Of a stretch of 64,000 nucleotides of DNA, positions 52,221 through 60,703 are shown in pieces (position 1 is the stretch's first letter; each line of letters begins with the position of its first letter). A model generated the notes under the pieces. That model was not told the DNA's origin. It ran no database searches and was given only the letters and a program-made list of their open reading frames with translations. The stretch covers positions 95,982 through 159,981 of the forward strand of contig NZ_FZNQ01000006.1 in NCBI RefSeq assembly GCF_900188065.1, in the 5' to 3' direction. The DNA comes from Halorubrum vacuolatum. Its GTDB lineage: Archaea > Halobacteriota > Halobacteria > Halobacteriales > Haloferacaceae. The position numbers were made by a program, and so were the translations under genes.

Positions 52221-53090
52221 ATGCAGTCGCTCGTCATCGTCGCACACGGCTCACACCTCAATCCCGATTCGAGCGCGCCGACGTACGCCCACGCCGACAC
52301 GATACGCGCGTCTGGAGCCTTCGATGAGGTCCGAACCGGCTTCTGGAAGGAGGAGCCACACCTCAGGGAGGTGCTCCGAACCGTCGAGGGCGACGAGATC
52401 TACGTCGTCCCGCTTTTCATCTCCGAGGGCTACTTCACCGAGGAGGTGATCCCCCGGGAGCTCCGGCTCGCCGGCTGGGACGTCTCCGAATGGGACTCCG
52501 ACGGGATTTCGGCGGACCAGGCGACGCTCGTCGCCGAGGACATCGACCGCGAGGTTCACTACTGTGGCCCCGTCGGCACCCACCGGGCGATGAGCGACGT
52601 GATCGTCCGCCGGGCGGAATCGGTGACGGACGACCCGGACGTCGGCGAGGGCTTCGGGCTGGCCGTCGTCGGCCACGGCACCGAGCGCAACGCGAACAGC
52701 GCGAAGGCGATCGAGTACCACGCCGACCGGATCCGCGAACGCGACCGCTTCGACGAGGTCCGAACCCTCTACATGGACGAGGAGCCCGAGGTCGACGACC
52801 TCCCCGAGCACTTCGAGAGCGAGGACGTCGTCCTCGTGCCGCTGTTCATCGCCGACGGCTATCACACCCAGGAGGACATCCCCGAGGACGTCGGGCTCTG
52901 TGAGGACTACCGCGACGGCTACGACGTGCCGACGGCCGTCGACGACACCCGTATCTGGTATGCGGGCGCCGTCGGGACGGAGCCGCTCATGGCCGACGTG
53001 ATCCTCGAACGCGCCGCCGACGCCGGCGCCGACCTCGACGACGCGGTAGCGACCGTCCGTGAAACGACCCGCGTCGCCACGGGGGACTGA
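52221..53090 (+). CDS. cbiX: two-domain CbiX/SirB-type chelatase
   Basis: 289 residues made of two CbiX halves: LVIVAHGSHLNPDS at the start and LAVVGHGTERNANSAKAIE at about residue 150, each with the active-site His of class II chelatases and the following EEPHLREVL / EEPEVDDLP pocket. It inserts Co or Fe into sirohydrochlorin for cobalamin or siroheme. GTG of the next gene lies 3 nt after its stop, so it is co-translated with a DR2241-type Fe-S protein. Confidence 0.85.
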   Translation: MQSLVIVAHGSHLNPDSSAPTYAHADTIRASGAFDEVRTGFWKEEPHLREVLRTVEGDEIYVVPLFISEGYFTEEVIPRELRLAGWDVSEWDSDGISADQATLVAEDIDREVHYCGPVGTHRAMSDVIVRRAESVTDDPDVGEGFGLAVVGHGTERNANSAKAIEYHADRIRERDRFDEVRTLYMDEEPEVDDLPEHFESEDVVLVPLFIADGYHTQEDIPEDVGLCEDYRDGYDVPTAVDDTRIWYAGAVGTEPLMADVILERAADAGADLDDAVATVRETTRVATGD

Positions 53091-53093
53091 CCC

Positions 53094-54254
53094 GTGCCGG
53101 AGACATCCACCGACGGCGTGCCGACCGCCGCTATCGATGTCGACCTTCCGGGCGACGCCTTCGACGCGTTGCTCGCGGCGGTTTCGGCGGACGGCTCGTC
53201 CGACGCGCCAGCGATCGATTTCGAGGGATTACGGGCGACCCGCGAGGACGGCGCGACCGTCATCGAGGTCGACGGGGAGCGCTTCCGCGCCGAATCCGAG
53301 CGCGACCTCCACGAGGTCGCCTCCGACCACGCCGCCCACGTCACGAACTGGCACTTCTACGAGCGGGTCGCCGGCGCCGACACGCCGCGGCGGGCGTTCG
53401 TCCGCTGGCTGGAGGCCGCGGAGGATCGTTCGGTCGAAGCGCGGTACGCCGCGCTCGCCGAGGGAATCGTCCGCGAGTGGGGGCAGCTGCGGGTGACGAC
53501 GACGCTCACCGATCGCGGCGACCGTCGGTACGACGTGCGACACGCCGACGACGCGACGGCCGCGGTCGACGACCTCGACGCCCACGAGAAGCCGCGTGAT
53601 GCCCGAGAGATCGTGACGTTCGATGCCGACGGGCGGTATCGACCCCTGAAGACCGCGCCGACGCTGCGGGCCGGGTGGGTCTTCCCCGATCTGGATCACC
53701 GCGATGTGTACGAGGTCGTCGAGGCGATCTATCCGGCGACGGTCGCGAACTGGCACCGCGAACGCGGGGGGCGGCTCGATGTCGACCACTGGCGTGAGAC
53801 GATGGATCGGCAGTCCGGGATCTATGGCGTGGTGCAGACGTGGGACCGCGGCGAGGGTCACGAGCACGTGAACTGGGTCGCGGAGGCGTGCTGTGCGGAC
53901 TCACAGTGTCTCAAACGCCGCGAGTGGCAGTATGACGACGAGACCGAACTCGACGTCGACGGCGGTGACGGCGTGTTTCCGTGTCGTGAACCGTGCTCGC
54001 TGGTCGTCTCCGCGGCTCGAAAATGGACACGGCTCGAGGGCGAGGACGAGCAATCCTACGAGTTCACGTTGACCCCGAGCGAGAAGGAGCAGCTGGAGGC
54101 GATCATCGACGCCGTCGCCGACGGCCGCACCGAAGCGATCCGCGAGGCCGACCTCAAAGATCCCGCCAATCGCTACCGTGCGCGGTTCCTTCGTGCGAAA
54201 CGGTTCGACGAGGAAGGAAACCTCCCCGGCGTCCCGACCGACGACGGGTCGTGA
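53094..54254 (+). CDS. DR2241-family Fe-S protein paired with CbiX
   Basis: 386 residues, GTG start. An N-terminal region with HVTNWHFYERV and a second NWHRERGG-type segment, a central beta-rich part (YRPLKTAPTLRAGWVFPDLD), then a Cys set ACCADSQC ... FPCREPC (about 265-300) likely to bind a 4Fe-4S cluster, and a helical tail. Proteins of the DR2241 type commonly follow CbiX in haloarchaea and some bacteria; the partner may move electrons or metal during tetrapyrrole metalation (inference). The 3-nt spacing to cbiX supports a joint function. Confidence 0.75.
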   Translation: MPETSTDGVPTAAIDVDLPGDAFDALLAAVSADGSSDAPAIDFEGLRATREDGATVIEVDGERFRAESERDLHEVASDHAAHVTNWHFYERVAGADTPRRAFVRWLEAAEDRSVEARYAALAEGIVREWGQLRVTTTLTDRGDRRYDVRHADDATAAVDDLDAHEKPRDAREIVTFDADGRYRPLKTAPTLRAGWVFPDLDHRDVYEVVEAIYPATVANWHRERGGRLDVDHWRETMDRQSGIYGVVQTWDRGEGHEHVNWVAEACCADSQCLKRREWQYDDETELDVDGGDGVFPCREPCSLVVSAARKWTRLEGEDEQSYEFTLTPSEKEQLEAIIDAVADGRTEAIREADLKDPANRYRARFLRAKRFDEEGNLPGVPTDDGS

Positions 54255-54297
54255 TCGGCGGGCCGCACCCGTACACGGTACCGCGCACCCGTCGATC

Positions 54298-54384
54298 CTG
54301 GACGTCCGCATACCTGCCGACCATGGACGTCCGCATACCTGCCGCTCCTGGACGTCCGCACATCCCCCCGACCATGGACGTGTG
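54298..54384. repeat. 25-nt tandem repeats upstream of the proline dehydrogenase gene
   Basis: Three full units and a partial one start at 54298, 54323, 54348 and 54374 (25, 25 and 26 nt apart). The consensus is YTGGACGTCCGCATACCTGC followed by CGMYC; the third copy has changes in its second half. Each contains the palindrome GGACGTCC. They end about 35 nt before the ProDH ATG, so they lie at the position of promoter-upstream elements. They are too short and too close for CRISPR. Confidence 0.75.
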
Positions 54385-54418
54385 AATCCTCAAGATGGAT
54401 CCGCGGATATAGGTCTCT

Positions 54419-55258
54419 ATGATCCTTCCGATCGCACGCCGATTCGTCGCCGGCGAGACCATCCCGGAAGCGCTCGAACACACCCGCCAGTACAACGAGG
54501 ATGATATTTCGGTGATCCTCAACCTGCTCGGGGAGCACTACGACAACGCCGCAGAGGCACGCGAGGATACGGACACGTATCTCACGCTTATCGACGACAT
54601 CGCCGAAAGCGGCCTCGATGCGTGCGTGTCGGTGAAGCCGTCACAGATCGGCCTCGACGTCTCGGCCGATCTCTTCGAGGAGCACTACCGTGAGATCGTT
54701 GCCCACGCTCACGAACGCGACGCGTTCGTCTGGTGTGACATGGAGGACGTCGACACGACCGATGACACCCTCGATGCCTTCGAGTCGATCGCCGAGGAGT
54801 ATCCCTGGAGCGTCGGGCAGTGTCTCCAGTCGAACCTCAAGCGGACACGCGATGACCTCGAACGCTTCGTCGACGTGCCCGGGAAGATCCGGATCGTCAA
54901 GGGCGCATATGACGAACCGGCGTCGGTCGCCTACACCGACAAGGCGGACGTCAACGAGGCATATCGCAGGGACATCGAATACCTCTTCGAGAACCGCGAG
55001 CAGGGTGTCGCCGTCGGCAGCCACGATCCGGAGATGATCTCGCTCGCCGGACGGCTGGCCGACGAACACGGCACCGACTACGAGATCCAGATGCTGACGG
55101 GTGTGCGCGAGGACGCCCAGCGGGACCTCGCGAAACAGGGCGTGCGGGTCGTCCAGTACGCGCCATACGGCAAGAAATGGCTCTCGTACTTCTATCGACG
55201 CGTCCGCGAGCGGAAAGAGAACGTTCTTTTCGCCGCGCGGGCCGTCATCGGTCGCTGA
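54419..55258 (+). CDS. proline dehydrogenase
   Basis: 279 residues, PutA-type FAD TIM barrel without the second (P5C dehydrogenase) domain. Seen: CVSVKPSQIGLD (substrate Lys), FVWCDMEDVDTTD, KIRIVKGAYDEP (FAD strand) and the signature YAPYGKKWLSYFYRRVRER near the end (the Tyr and two Arg that bind proline). It oxidises proline to pyrroline-5-carboxylate and feeds electrons to the quinone pool at the membrane. Four 25-nt repeats sit just upstream. The P5C dehydrogenase gene is not in the window. Confidence 0.9.
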   Translation: MILPIARRFVAGETIPEALEHTRQYNEDDISVILNLLGEHYDNAAEAREDTDTYLTLIDDIAESGLDACVSVKPSQIGLDVSADLFEEHYREIVAHAHERDAFVWCDMEDVDTTDDTLDAFESIAEEYPWSVGQCLQSNLKRTRDDLERFVDVPGKIRIVKGAYDEPASVAYTDKADVNEAYRRDIEYLFENREQGVAVGSHDPEMISLAGRLADEHGTDYEIQMLTGVREDAQRDLAKQGVRVVQYAPYGKKWLSYFYRRVRERKENVLFAARAVIGR

Positions 55259-55345
55259 GGTGTCGCCGTGTGGCTTCCGTCGACTGCCACGCGACGAACG
55301 CGTAGAAGCCCTCTTAAGGGTCCCGATCGCATAATACTCGCATAG

Positions 55346-56137
55346 ATGTCTACGTGGAAACGCGACTTCGCGAGCGGGCTGATCGTGTTGGCCCCCTTGC
55401 TCGTTCTTCTGCTCGTGATCCGGTGGATATACATCTACATCGCCTCCATTCCGCTCATCGAGGCGCTGCAGCCCGCGATCATTCCCGAGGCGCTGTTGCC
55501 CGTCTCGCGGGTGATCATCGCCGTCGCCGTCCTCACGACGCTCGTGCTCGCGGTCGGATACCTCATGCGAACGACGTTCGGCCGGGTAGCGGAGTCGGCG
55601 ATCGACGACACGATCAATCGGATCCCCGCGCTCCGCGTGGTGTATAACGCCTCGAAACTCGCCGTCGAAACCGCGCTCTCCGGAACCGACGAACTACAGA
55701 GTCCCGTCTATTTGGAGACGTGGGCCGGCATCCGCATGACCGCGTTCAAAACCGGCAAGAAGACCCGGGACGGGAAGATCGTCCTGTTCATGCCGACCGC
55801 GCCGAACATCACCACCGGGTTCGTCATCGAGGTCGAACCGGAACGGATCGAAGAGACCGGCGAGACCGTCGAGGAGGGGATGACCCGGATCCTCTCGGCC
55901 GGATTCGCCGACTCCGCCCATCAGATCCCCGTCGAGGAGGAACGGCGGCCCGACGCCGGGGGCTCGGGATCCGCCGACCGATCCCGATCGACCGCCGGAT
56001 CCGGGATGAACTCACAACGGACCGTCGACATCGGCGGGCCGGGACGACCCACTGGCGAATCCGCGGGCGAGCCGGGCACGGATGGCTCCGGTGGGAGCGG
56101 GGGTGACGGCGGTCGGTCCGGCGTCGATTCGCCGTAG
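55346..56137 (+). CDS. DUF502 family membrane protein
   Basis: 263 residues. Two N-terminal helices (FASGLIVLAPLLVLLLVIRW and VSRVIIAVAVLTTLVLAVGY) are followed by the conserved soluble part: INRIPALRVVYNASKLAVE, AGIRMTAFKTGKK and FMPTAPNITTGFVIEVEPER. The C-terminal 70 residues are a disordered Gly/Ser/Asp-rich tail. DUF502 proteins are widespread in bacteria and archaea and have no proven function. Confidence 0.85.
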   Translation: MSTWKRDFASGLIVLAPLLVLLLVIRWIYIYIASIPLIEALQPAIIPEALLPVSRVIIAVAVLTTLVLAVGYLMRTTFGRVAESAIDDTINRIPALRVVYNASKLAVETALSGTDELQSPVYLETWAGIRMTAFKTGKKTRDGKIVLFMPTAPNITTGFVIEVEPERIEETGETVEEGMTRILSAGFADSAHQIPVEEERRPDAGGSGSADRSRSTAGSGMNSQRTVDIGGPGRPTGESAGEPGTDGSGGSGGDGGRSGVDSP

Positions 56138-56263
56138 CTCACAGGGGTGACGGCGTCGTCCTCGTGGGATCGGGTTTCCGCGATCGATCCCGGTCAGCGC
56201 GTTCCACGTCGGCGGTGAGCCCGGATCGCAAGAGTACAAACCCCGGTATCCGTATCCCGCGGT

Positions 56264-57913
56264 ATGACCGACCCGGATTGGTATCAGGACGCGACGATCT
56301 ACTCGCTCGATATCAAGACGTTCAACGACGCGGACGGCGACGGCTGGGGCGATTTCGAGGGAGCGACCGAGCGGCTGGGATATCTCGAGGAGCTCGGCGT
56401 CGACGCGCTCTGGATCCGGCCGTTCTACCCGAGCCCGCTGCGTGATAACGGCTACGACGTCGCCGACTATCGCGACGTGGACGACCGGCTCGGCACGCTC
56501 GCGGACTTTCGGGCGTTCGCCGACGCCGCCCACGACCGCGGGATGCGCGTGCTCACCGACCTCGTGTTCAATCACACCTCGATCGATCACGAGTGGTTCC
56601 AACGGGCCCGTGAGGATCCGTACTCGGCGTATCACGACTACTACCTCTGGACCAGCCACCTCGAGGACGCCCACCAGCGCGGGAATATCTTTCCGGAGTA
56701 TGAAGACGGCGTCTGGTCATACGACGACGTCGCGGGGAAACACTACTTCCATCAGTTCTACCATCACCAACCCGACCTCAACGTCGCGAACCCCGCGGTC
56801 CGTGAGGAGCTGTACGACGTCCTCCGCTTCTGGCTCGATCAGGGCGCGGACGGCTTCCGGATCGACGCCGCACATCCGATGTTGATGGCGAAAGGGCACA
56901 ACGCGATGACGCTCGAGGACGCCCCCGGGCTCGATGAGCCCATCGACCTATTTAAAGAGATGCGCGCGGTCGTCGAGGCCGAACAGGCGGACGCCGTGCT
57001 GCTCGCGGAGGCGGACGACGAGCCCGAACACCTCGATTACTACTTCGGTGACGGCGAGGCGTTCCACCTGCAGTTCAACTTCGTGATGAACGCACACCTC
57101 ACCTACGCGGTCGGCGTGGCCGACACGTGGCCGCTGCACCGCGCCGAGGAGTTGCTTCCGGACGTCTCCGGCGTCGGCACGTGGGTGAACTTCCTTCGAA
57201 ACCACGACGAGTGGAACCTGCTCAAACTCCCGGAGGAGGCGTTCGAACACGCCCGGGAGTACTTCGGCGACGACGAGGGCGACTCGTGGATCTTCGAGCG
57301 GGGTCATCGACTTCGGCTCGCGGACCTGTACGACGGCGACCCGGACCGGATCGCGGTCGCACACGCGCTGTTGTTCGCGCTGCCCGGCTCCGTCGCGTTG
57401 CAGTCCGGCGACGAGATCGGGATGGGGAGCGACCTCTCGCTCCCCGAGCGTGAGGCCGTTCGCACCCCGATGCAGTGGGACGACTCGAAAAACGGCGGCT
57501 TCTCCGCGGCCGACCCGGAGGCGTGTTATAACCCCGTGATCGACGAGGGGCAGTACGCGTACGACGGGGTCAACGTCGCCGACCAGCGCGAGGACCCCGA
57601 TTCGGTGCTCTCGCGGGTTCGTGAACTGATCGCCGCACGGGAGGCGTCTCCGGGGATCGCCCGCGGGCACTACTCGGTTCCGGAGGCGGATCACAAAGGG
57701 ACCCGCGTTCATCGGTTCGATCACGAGGGACGGGTGTTGCTGTGTGCGCACAACCTCGCGCGCGAGGGGCGGCGGGAGATCGTCGGCTTCGACGTCGATC
57801 CGGATTCCGTCGAACACATCGTCGGCGACGGCGACTACCACGTCGCCGACGGCAGCGTAACGTTCGACCTCGACGCCTGTGGATACGTCTGGATACGCGG
57901 GCAGCGGCGGTGA
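56264..57913 (+). CDS. treS: GH13 alpha-glucosidase-type enzyme, probably trehalose synthase
   Basis: 549 residues. TIM-barrel start WYQDATIYSLDIKTFNDADG, then LWIRPFYPSPLRDNGYDVAD, VLTDLVFNHTS (region I), the nucleophile Asp in GFRIDAAHP (about 203), the acid/base Glu in AVLLAEADD (about 248) and NFLRNHDEW (about 310). RTPMQWDDSKNGGF is typical of the TreS/alpha-glucosidase branch (GH13_16 and relatives). It interconverts maltose and trehalose, or hydrolyses alpha-glucosides; trehalose is a compatible solute in haloarchaea. No signal peptide is seen, so it is cytoplasmic. Confidence 0.8.
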   Translation: MTDPDWYQDATIYSLDIKTFNDADGDGWGDFEGATERLGYLEELGVDALWIRPFYPSPLRDNGYDVADYRDVDDRLGTLADFRAFADAAHDRGMRVLTDLVFNHTSIDHEWFQRAREDPYSAYHDYYLWTSHLEDAHQRGNIFPEYEDGVWSYDDVAGKHYFHQFYHHQPDLNVANPAVREELYDVLRFWLDQGADGFRIDAAHPMLMAKGHNAMTLEDAPGLDEPIDLFKEMRAVVEAEQADAVLLAEADDEPEHLDYYFGDGEAFHLQFNFVMNAHLTYAVGVADTWPLHRAEELLPDVSGVGTWVNFLRNHDEWNLLKLPEEAFEHAREYFGDDEGDSWIFERGHRLRLADLYDGDPDRIAVAHALLFALPGSVALQSGDEIGMGSDLSLPEREAVRTPMQWDDSKNGGFSAADPEACYNPVIDEGQYAYDGVNVADQREDPDSVLSRVRELIAAREASPGIARGHYSVPEADHKGTRVHRFDHEGRVLLCAHNLAREGRREIVGFDVDPDSVEHIVGDGDYHVADGSVTFDLDACGYVWIRGQRR

Positions 57914-57946
57914 GGTTCGACGGGACGTTCCGGTCCGTCTCCCCCG

Positions 57947-60538
57947 TTACTCAATTTCTCTTGCGTACGCGTCGAGTTTCATCTCGACGCCCTCGTTCAA
58001 CCGGGTGAGCGCCTCCTCGACGCCGTGTTCGCGGGCATCGATCGCCGCCTCCGCCACCAGCGTCCGAACCGTGTCGAACGGCCCGATCCGAGCGCCGGTC
58101 GTCGCGACGCCGTCCTCGGCGGCGAGCAGTTGATCGATCGCCGTACGAGCGCCCGGATGCTCGGTGAACCAGCCCTCCGCTTCGAGCCGATCGAGTGCAT
58201 CCTCATGGACCGGGAAGTACCCCGTCTCGCGGTGCCAGCGAGCCTGCCGTTCCGGCGCCGCGAGCCACGCGAGAAACTCGGCAGCGACGCGCTGTGTACG
58301 GGTGGGGAGGTCCGCGGCGATCCAGAGCGATCCCCCGCCGATGACGACGCCGTGTCGCTCGTCGGCGACGGGGAAATATCCGGTTTCGACGGGAAACGAC
58401 GCCCCCTCGTACACGCCGCTCATCGATGAGGTCGAGCCGATCAGCATCGCGGCGGTGCCATCGTGAAACGCCTCGCGTGCGGCCCCGCGTGCCTCGATCC
58501 CGGGGTCATGATAGAGGCCGTCGGCCTCCATCGCCGTGATCCACTCGAAGACCGTCGTGCCGGCCGGCGAGTCGAAATACGCCTCGGTGGGCGTTCCCGC
58601 CCGCCCGTTTCGTGCATCAACAAGTGGCTGTCCGGCCTCCGAAAACCACTGCTCGATGAACCACGAGTAGTTCGCGAAGGTGATCCCGACGTCGGCGACG
58701 CCCGACTCGACGATCCGCTCGGCCGCCGCACGCACCTCGCGGAAGGTCGACGGTGGATCGGCGGGGTCGAGTCCAGCCCGCTCGAACGCATCCCGGTTAT
58801 AATAGAGGAGGGGCGTCGAGGAGTTGAACGGCATCGAGTGGAGTCGCCCCTCGGTTCGGTAGTAGTCGGCGACCGGATCGAGCAGCTCGTCGGGATCGAA
58901 GCGCTCGGGATCGAGATGTCGCTGGACGGGAGTGAACGCCCCGCTATCGAGCGCCCGCTTCGTCCCGATCTCGTAGATCTGTGCGATAGCGGGCGGGTCG
59001 CCGCGCTCGGCGGCCGCGAGCGTCGCGTTGAACACGCCGCGATAGCTCCCTTTTGAGGACGCACGGATACTCACGTCCCCGACGGTTGACTCGAACTCAT
59101 CGATGAACGTCTCCAGCAGCCGAGCCTTGCTTCCACTGAGGGCATGCCAGAACTCCAAGACGGTCGCGTCCTCGCTTGTTCCCGTCGAATCCGCCAGCCG
59201 GTAGTCGTCGAGGCGGTCCTCGACCGTCCCGGTTCGATCCTCGAGCGCGGCCGCGCCCGCGACGACCTCCGTCAGGGAGGTCCGCTGGGTGTGTGCGATG
59301 GTCGTCACCTCCGCCGCCCGGGTCGCGGTCGCCTCCGCCACGTCGCCGACCGACTCGACCGTTCGAACCGCCTCCTCGACGGCGATCGCCTGATCGTCCG
59401 TCGCGGAGCTTATCTCGCGGATCCCGACGGTCGTCTCCTCGACGTCTTCGGTCAGTTCGGTGAACGCCCCGAGTGCGTCCTCCGCGGTCGCGATTCCCTC
59501 ACCGACGCGCTCGCGCATCTCGGTGATCTCGGCGACCGTCGCATCCGTCTCCGTTCGGACCGACTCGATGGAGGCTTCGATCTCGCCGGTTGCCTCCCGC
59601 GCCTCCTCCGCGAGGTTCTTGACCTCCTCGGCGACGACTTCGAACCCCGCACCGGCCGCACCCGCACGGGCGGCCTCGATGGAAGCGTTGAGCGCGAGGA
59701 TGTTCGTCTCGTCGGCGATCTCCCGGATCAGGTCGGTTACGTCCTCGATCGCCGCGACCTCCGTCTCCAAGGTCTCGACGCGGTCGAGGGCCGTCTCGGT
59801 CCGTTCGTCGATGACTTCCAACTCGTCGAGGGCTGCGGTCGCCGAGTCGTTGCCATCGGCAGCGCGGTCGGCGACCCCACTGGCCGTCGTCGCGACCTGC
59901 TCGGCGGAGGCGGCGACCTCTTCGGTGGCCGCCGAGACGCGTTGGAGTTCACCGACCGTCTCCGCGACTTCCTCCCGCTGATCGGCCGCGTTCGCGGCGA
60001 TGTCGTCGACGGACTCGTACACGTCGCCGCTGCGGGCTTTCGACTCAACGACGGTGGATCGAACGTGTTTGGCAGCGCCCGACACCTCGTCGTTGAAGCC
60101 ATCGACCTCCTGAAGCGTCTCCACGATATCTGACACGAACGCGTTGAACGAGGCGGCAAGCGCGGCCAGCTCCTCATCCGCGGACTCCTCCGGGAACCGA
60201 GCAGAGAGGTCGCCGTCGTTTAAACACGAGAGCGTCTCGTGAAACACCGCGAGGTCCGTCGAGGTTCGCGACGACCCGGGAGTGTGACCGTCACCTTCCG
60301 TCGACCCGGTTGATCGCGCCGTGCCGTTGGTTGATGTGACGGACATCGCTGCCGCCCCGCCGTCGTCGGTTGTGCCGTTGGTATGGCTGGTGTCGTTCGT
60401 GTCGTCGGTATCGCTGGCATCGTTGATGTGAACGGTTCGATCCTCGCCGGTTCCAGTGTCGTCGCCGTCGTCCGTGGCCGACGACATATCGATCGGATGG
60501 TCCCCACGACCATCCCGCTCCTCATCATGCCCGTTCAT
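57947..60538 (-). CDS. soluble chemotaxis transducer fused to a C-terminal UgpB-like solute-binding domain
   Basis: 863 residues with no signal peptide and no transmembrane helix. Layout: a disordered Asp/Thr/Gly-rich start (1-95), a HAMP-like segment (about 100-165: FHETLSCLNDGDLSARFP), a methyl-accepting signalling domain (about 165-440) whose hairpin tip reads IADETNILALNASIEAARAG and GFEVVAEEVKNLAEE, then at about 458-860 a complete ABC solute-binding fold of the UgpB type: VLEFWHALSGSKARLLETFI, GDPPAIAQIYEIGT, SMPFNSSTPLLYYNRDAFE, VIGGGSLWIAADLP, RWHRETGYFPVHEDAL. UgpB is the periplasmic glycerol-3-phosphate binding protein. Here it is intracellular and on the signalling domain, so it may report a cytoplasmic phosphate ester to CheA/CheW. 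No che gene lies nearby. Confidence 0.8.
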   Translation of the reverse strand: MNGHDEERDGRGDHPIDMSSATDDGDDTGTGEDRTVHINDASDTDDTNDTSHTNGTTDDGGAAAMSVTSTNGTARSTGSTEGDGHTPGSSRTSTDLAVFHETLSCLNDGDLSARFPEESADEELAALAASFNAFVSDIVETLQEVDGFNDEVSGAAKHVRSTVVESKARSGDVYESVDDIAANAADQREEVAETVGELQRVSAATEEVAASAEQVATTASGVADRAADGNDSATAALDELEVIDERTETALDRVETLETEVAAIEDVTDLIREIADETNILALNASIEAARAGAAGAGFEVVAEEVKNLAEEAREATGEIEASIESVRTETDATVAEITEMRERVGEGIATAEDALGAFTELTEDVEETTVGIREISSATDDQAIAVEEAVRTVESVGDVAEATATRAAEVTTIAHTQRTSLTEVVAGAAALEDRTGTVEDRLDDYRLADSTGTSEDATVLEFWHALSGSKARLLETFIDEFESTVGDVSIRASSKGSYRGVFNATLAAAERGDPPAIAQIYEIGTKRALDSGAFTPVQRHLDPERFDPDELLDPVADYYRTEGRLHSMPFNSSTPLLYYNRDAFERAGLDPADPPSTFREVRAAAERIVESGVADVGITFANYSWFIEQWFSEAGQPLVDARNGRAGTPTEAYFDSPAGTTVFEWITAMEADGLYHDPGIEARGAAREAFHDGTAAMLIGSTSSMSGVYEGASFPVETGYFPVADERHGVVIGGGSLWIAADLPTRTQRVAAEFLAWLAAPERQARWHRETGYFPVHEDALDRLEAEGWFTEHPGARTAIDQLLAAEDGVATTGARIGPFDTVRTLVAEAAIDAREHGVEEALTRLNEGVEMKLDAYAREIE

Positions 60539-60591
60539 ACGCCGTCGCGTCTCTATGCGGTGATAACTCCTTCACCGAAATTATCAGACCC

Positions 60592-60600
60592 GATATAAAA
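60592..60600 (-). promoter_or_regulatory. TATA box of the transducer-UgpB gene
   Basis: Minus-strand TTTTATATC about 55 nt before the ATG at 60538. GAAGGAG lies between, about 30 nt before the ATG, but too far to serve as a ribosome site for this start, so initiation signals are not fully clear. Confidence 0.45.
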
Positions 60601-60653
60601 ATGGTGACTAAATAACACGTCATGCGGACGCCGAATCCCCTTCGGGCGACGGC

Positions 60654-60703
60654 GTGATCGCTACGTGGTGATCGTCGCGTGATCGCTACGTGGTGATCGT
60701 CAC
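60654..60703. repeat. 25-nt tandem duplication across the ilvA stop codon
   Basis: Two copies of a 25-nt unit (gtgatcgctacgtggtgatc and five more), identical except one base, at 60654-60678 and 60679-60703. The second copy contains the end of ilvA (VTITT and stop, stop at 60686). The extra copy lies after the stop and does not change the protein. Confidence 0.8.

Noticed and set aside
54298..54384. A small CRISPR array
   Set aside because: Repeats are 25 nt in direct tandem with no spacers and no cas genes nearby; the Cas4-like gene at 48.6 kb is solitary.
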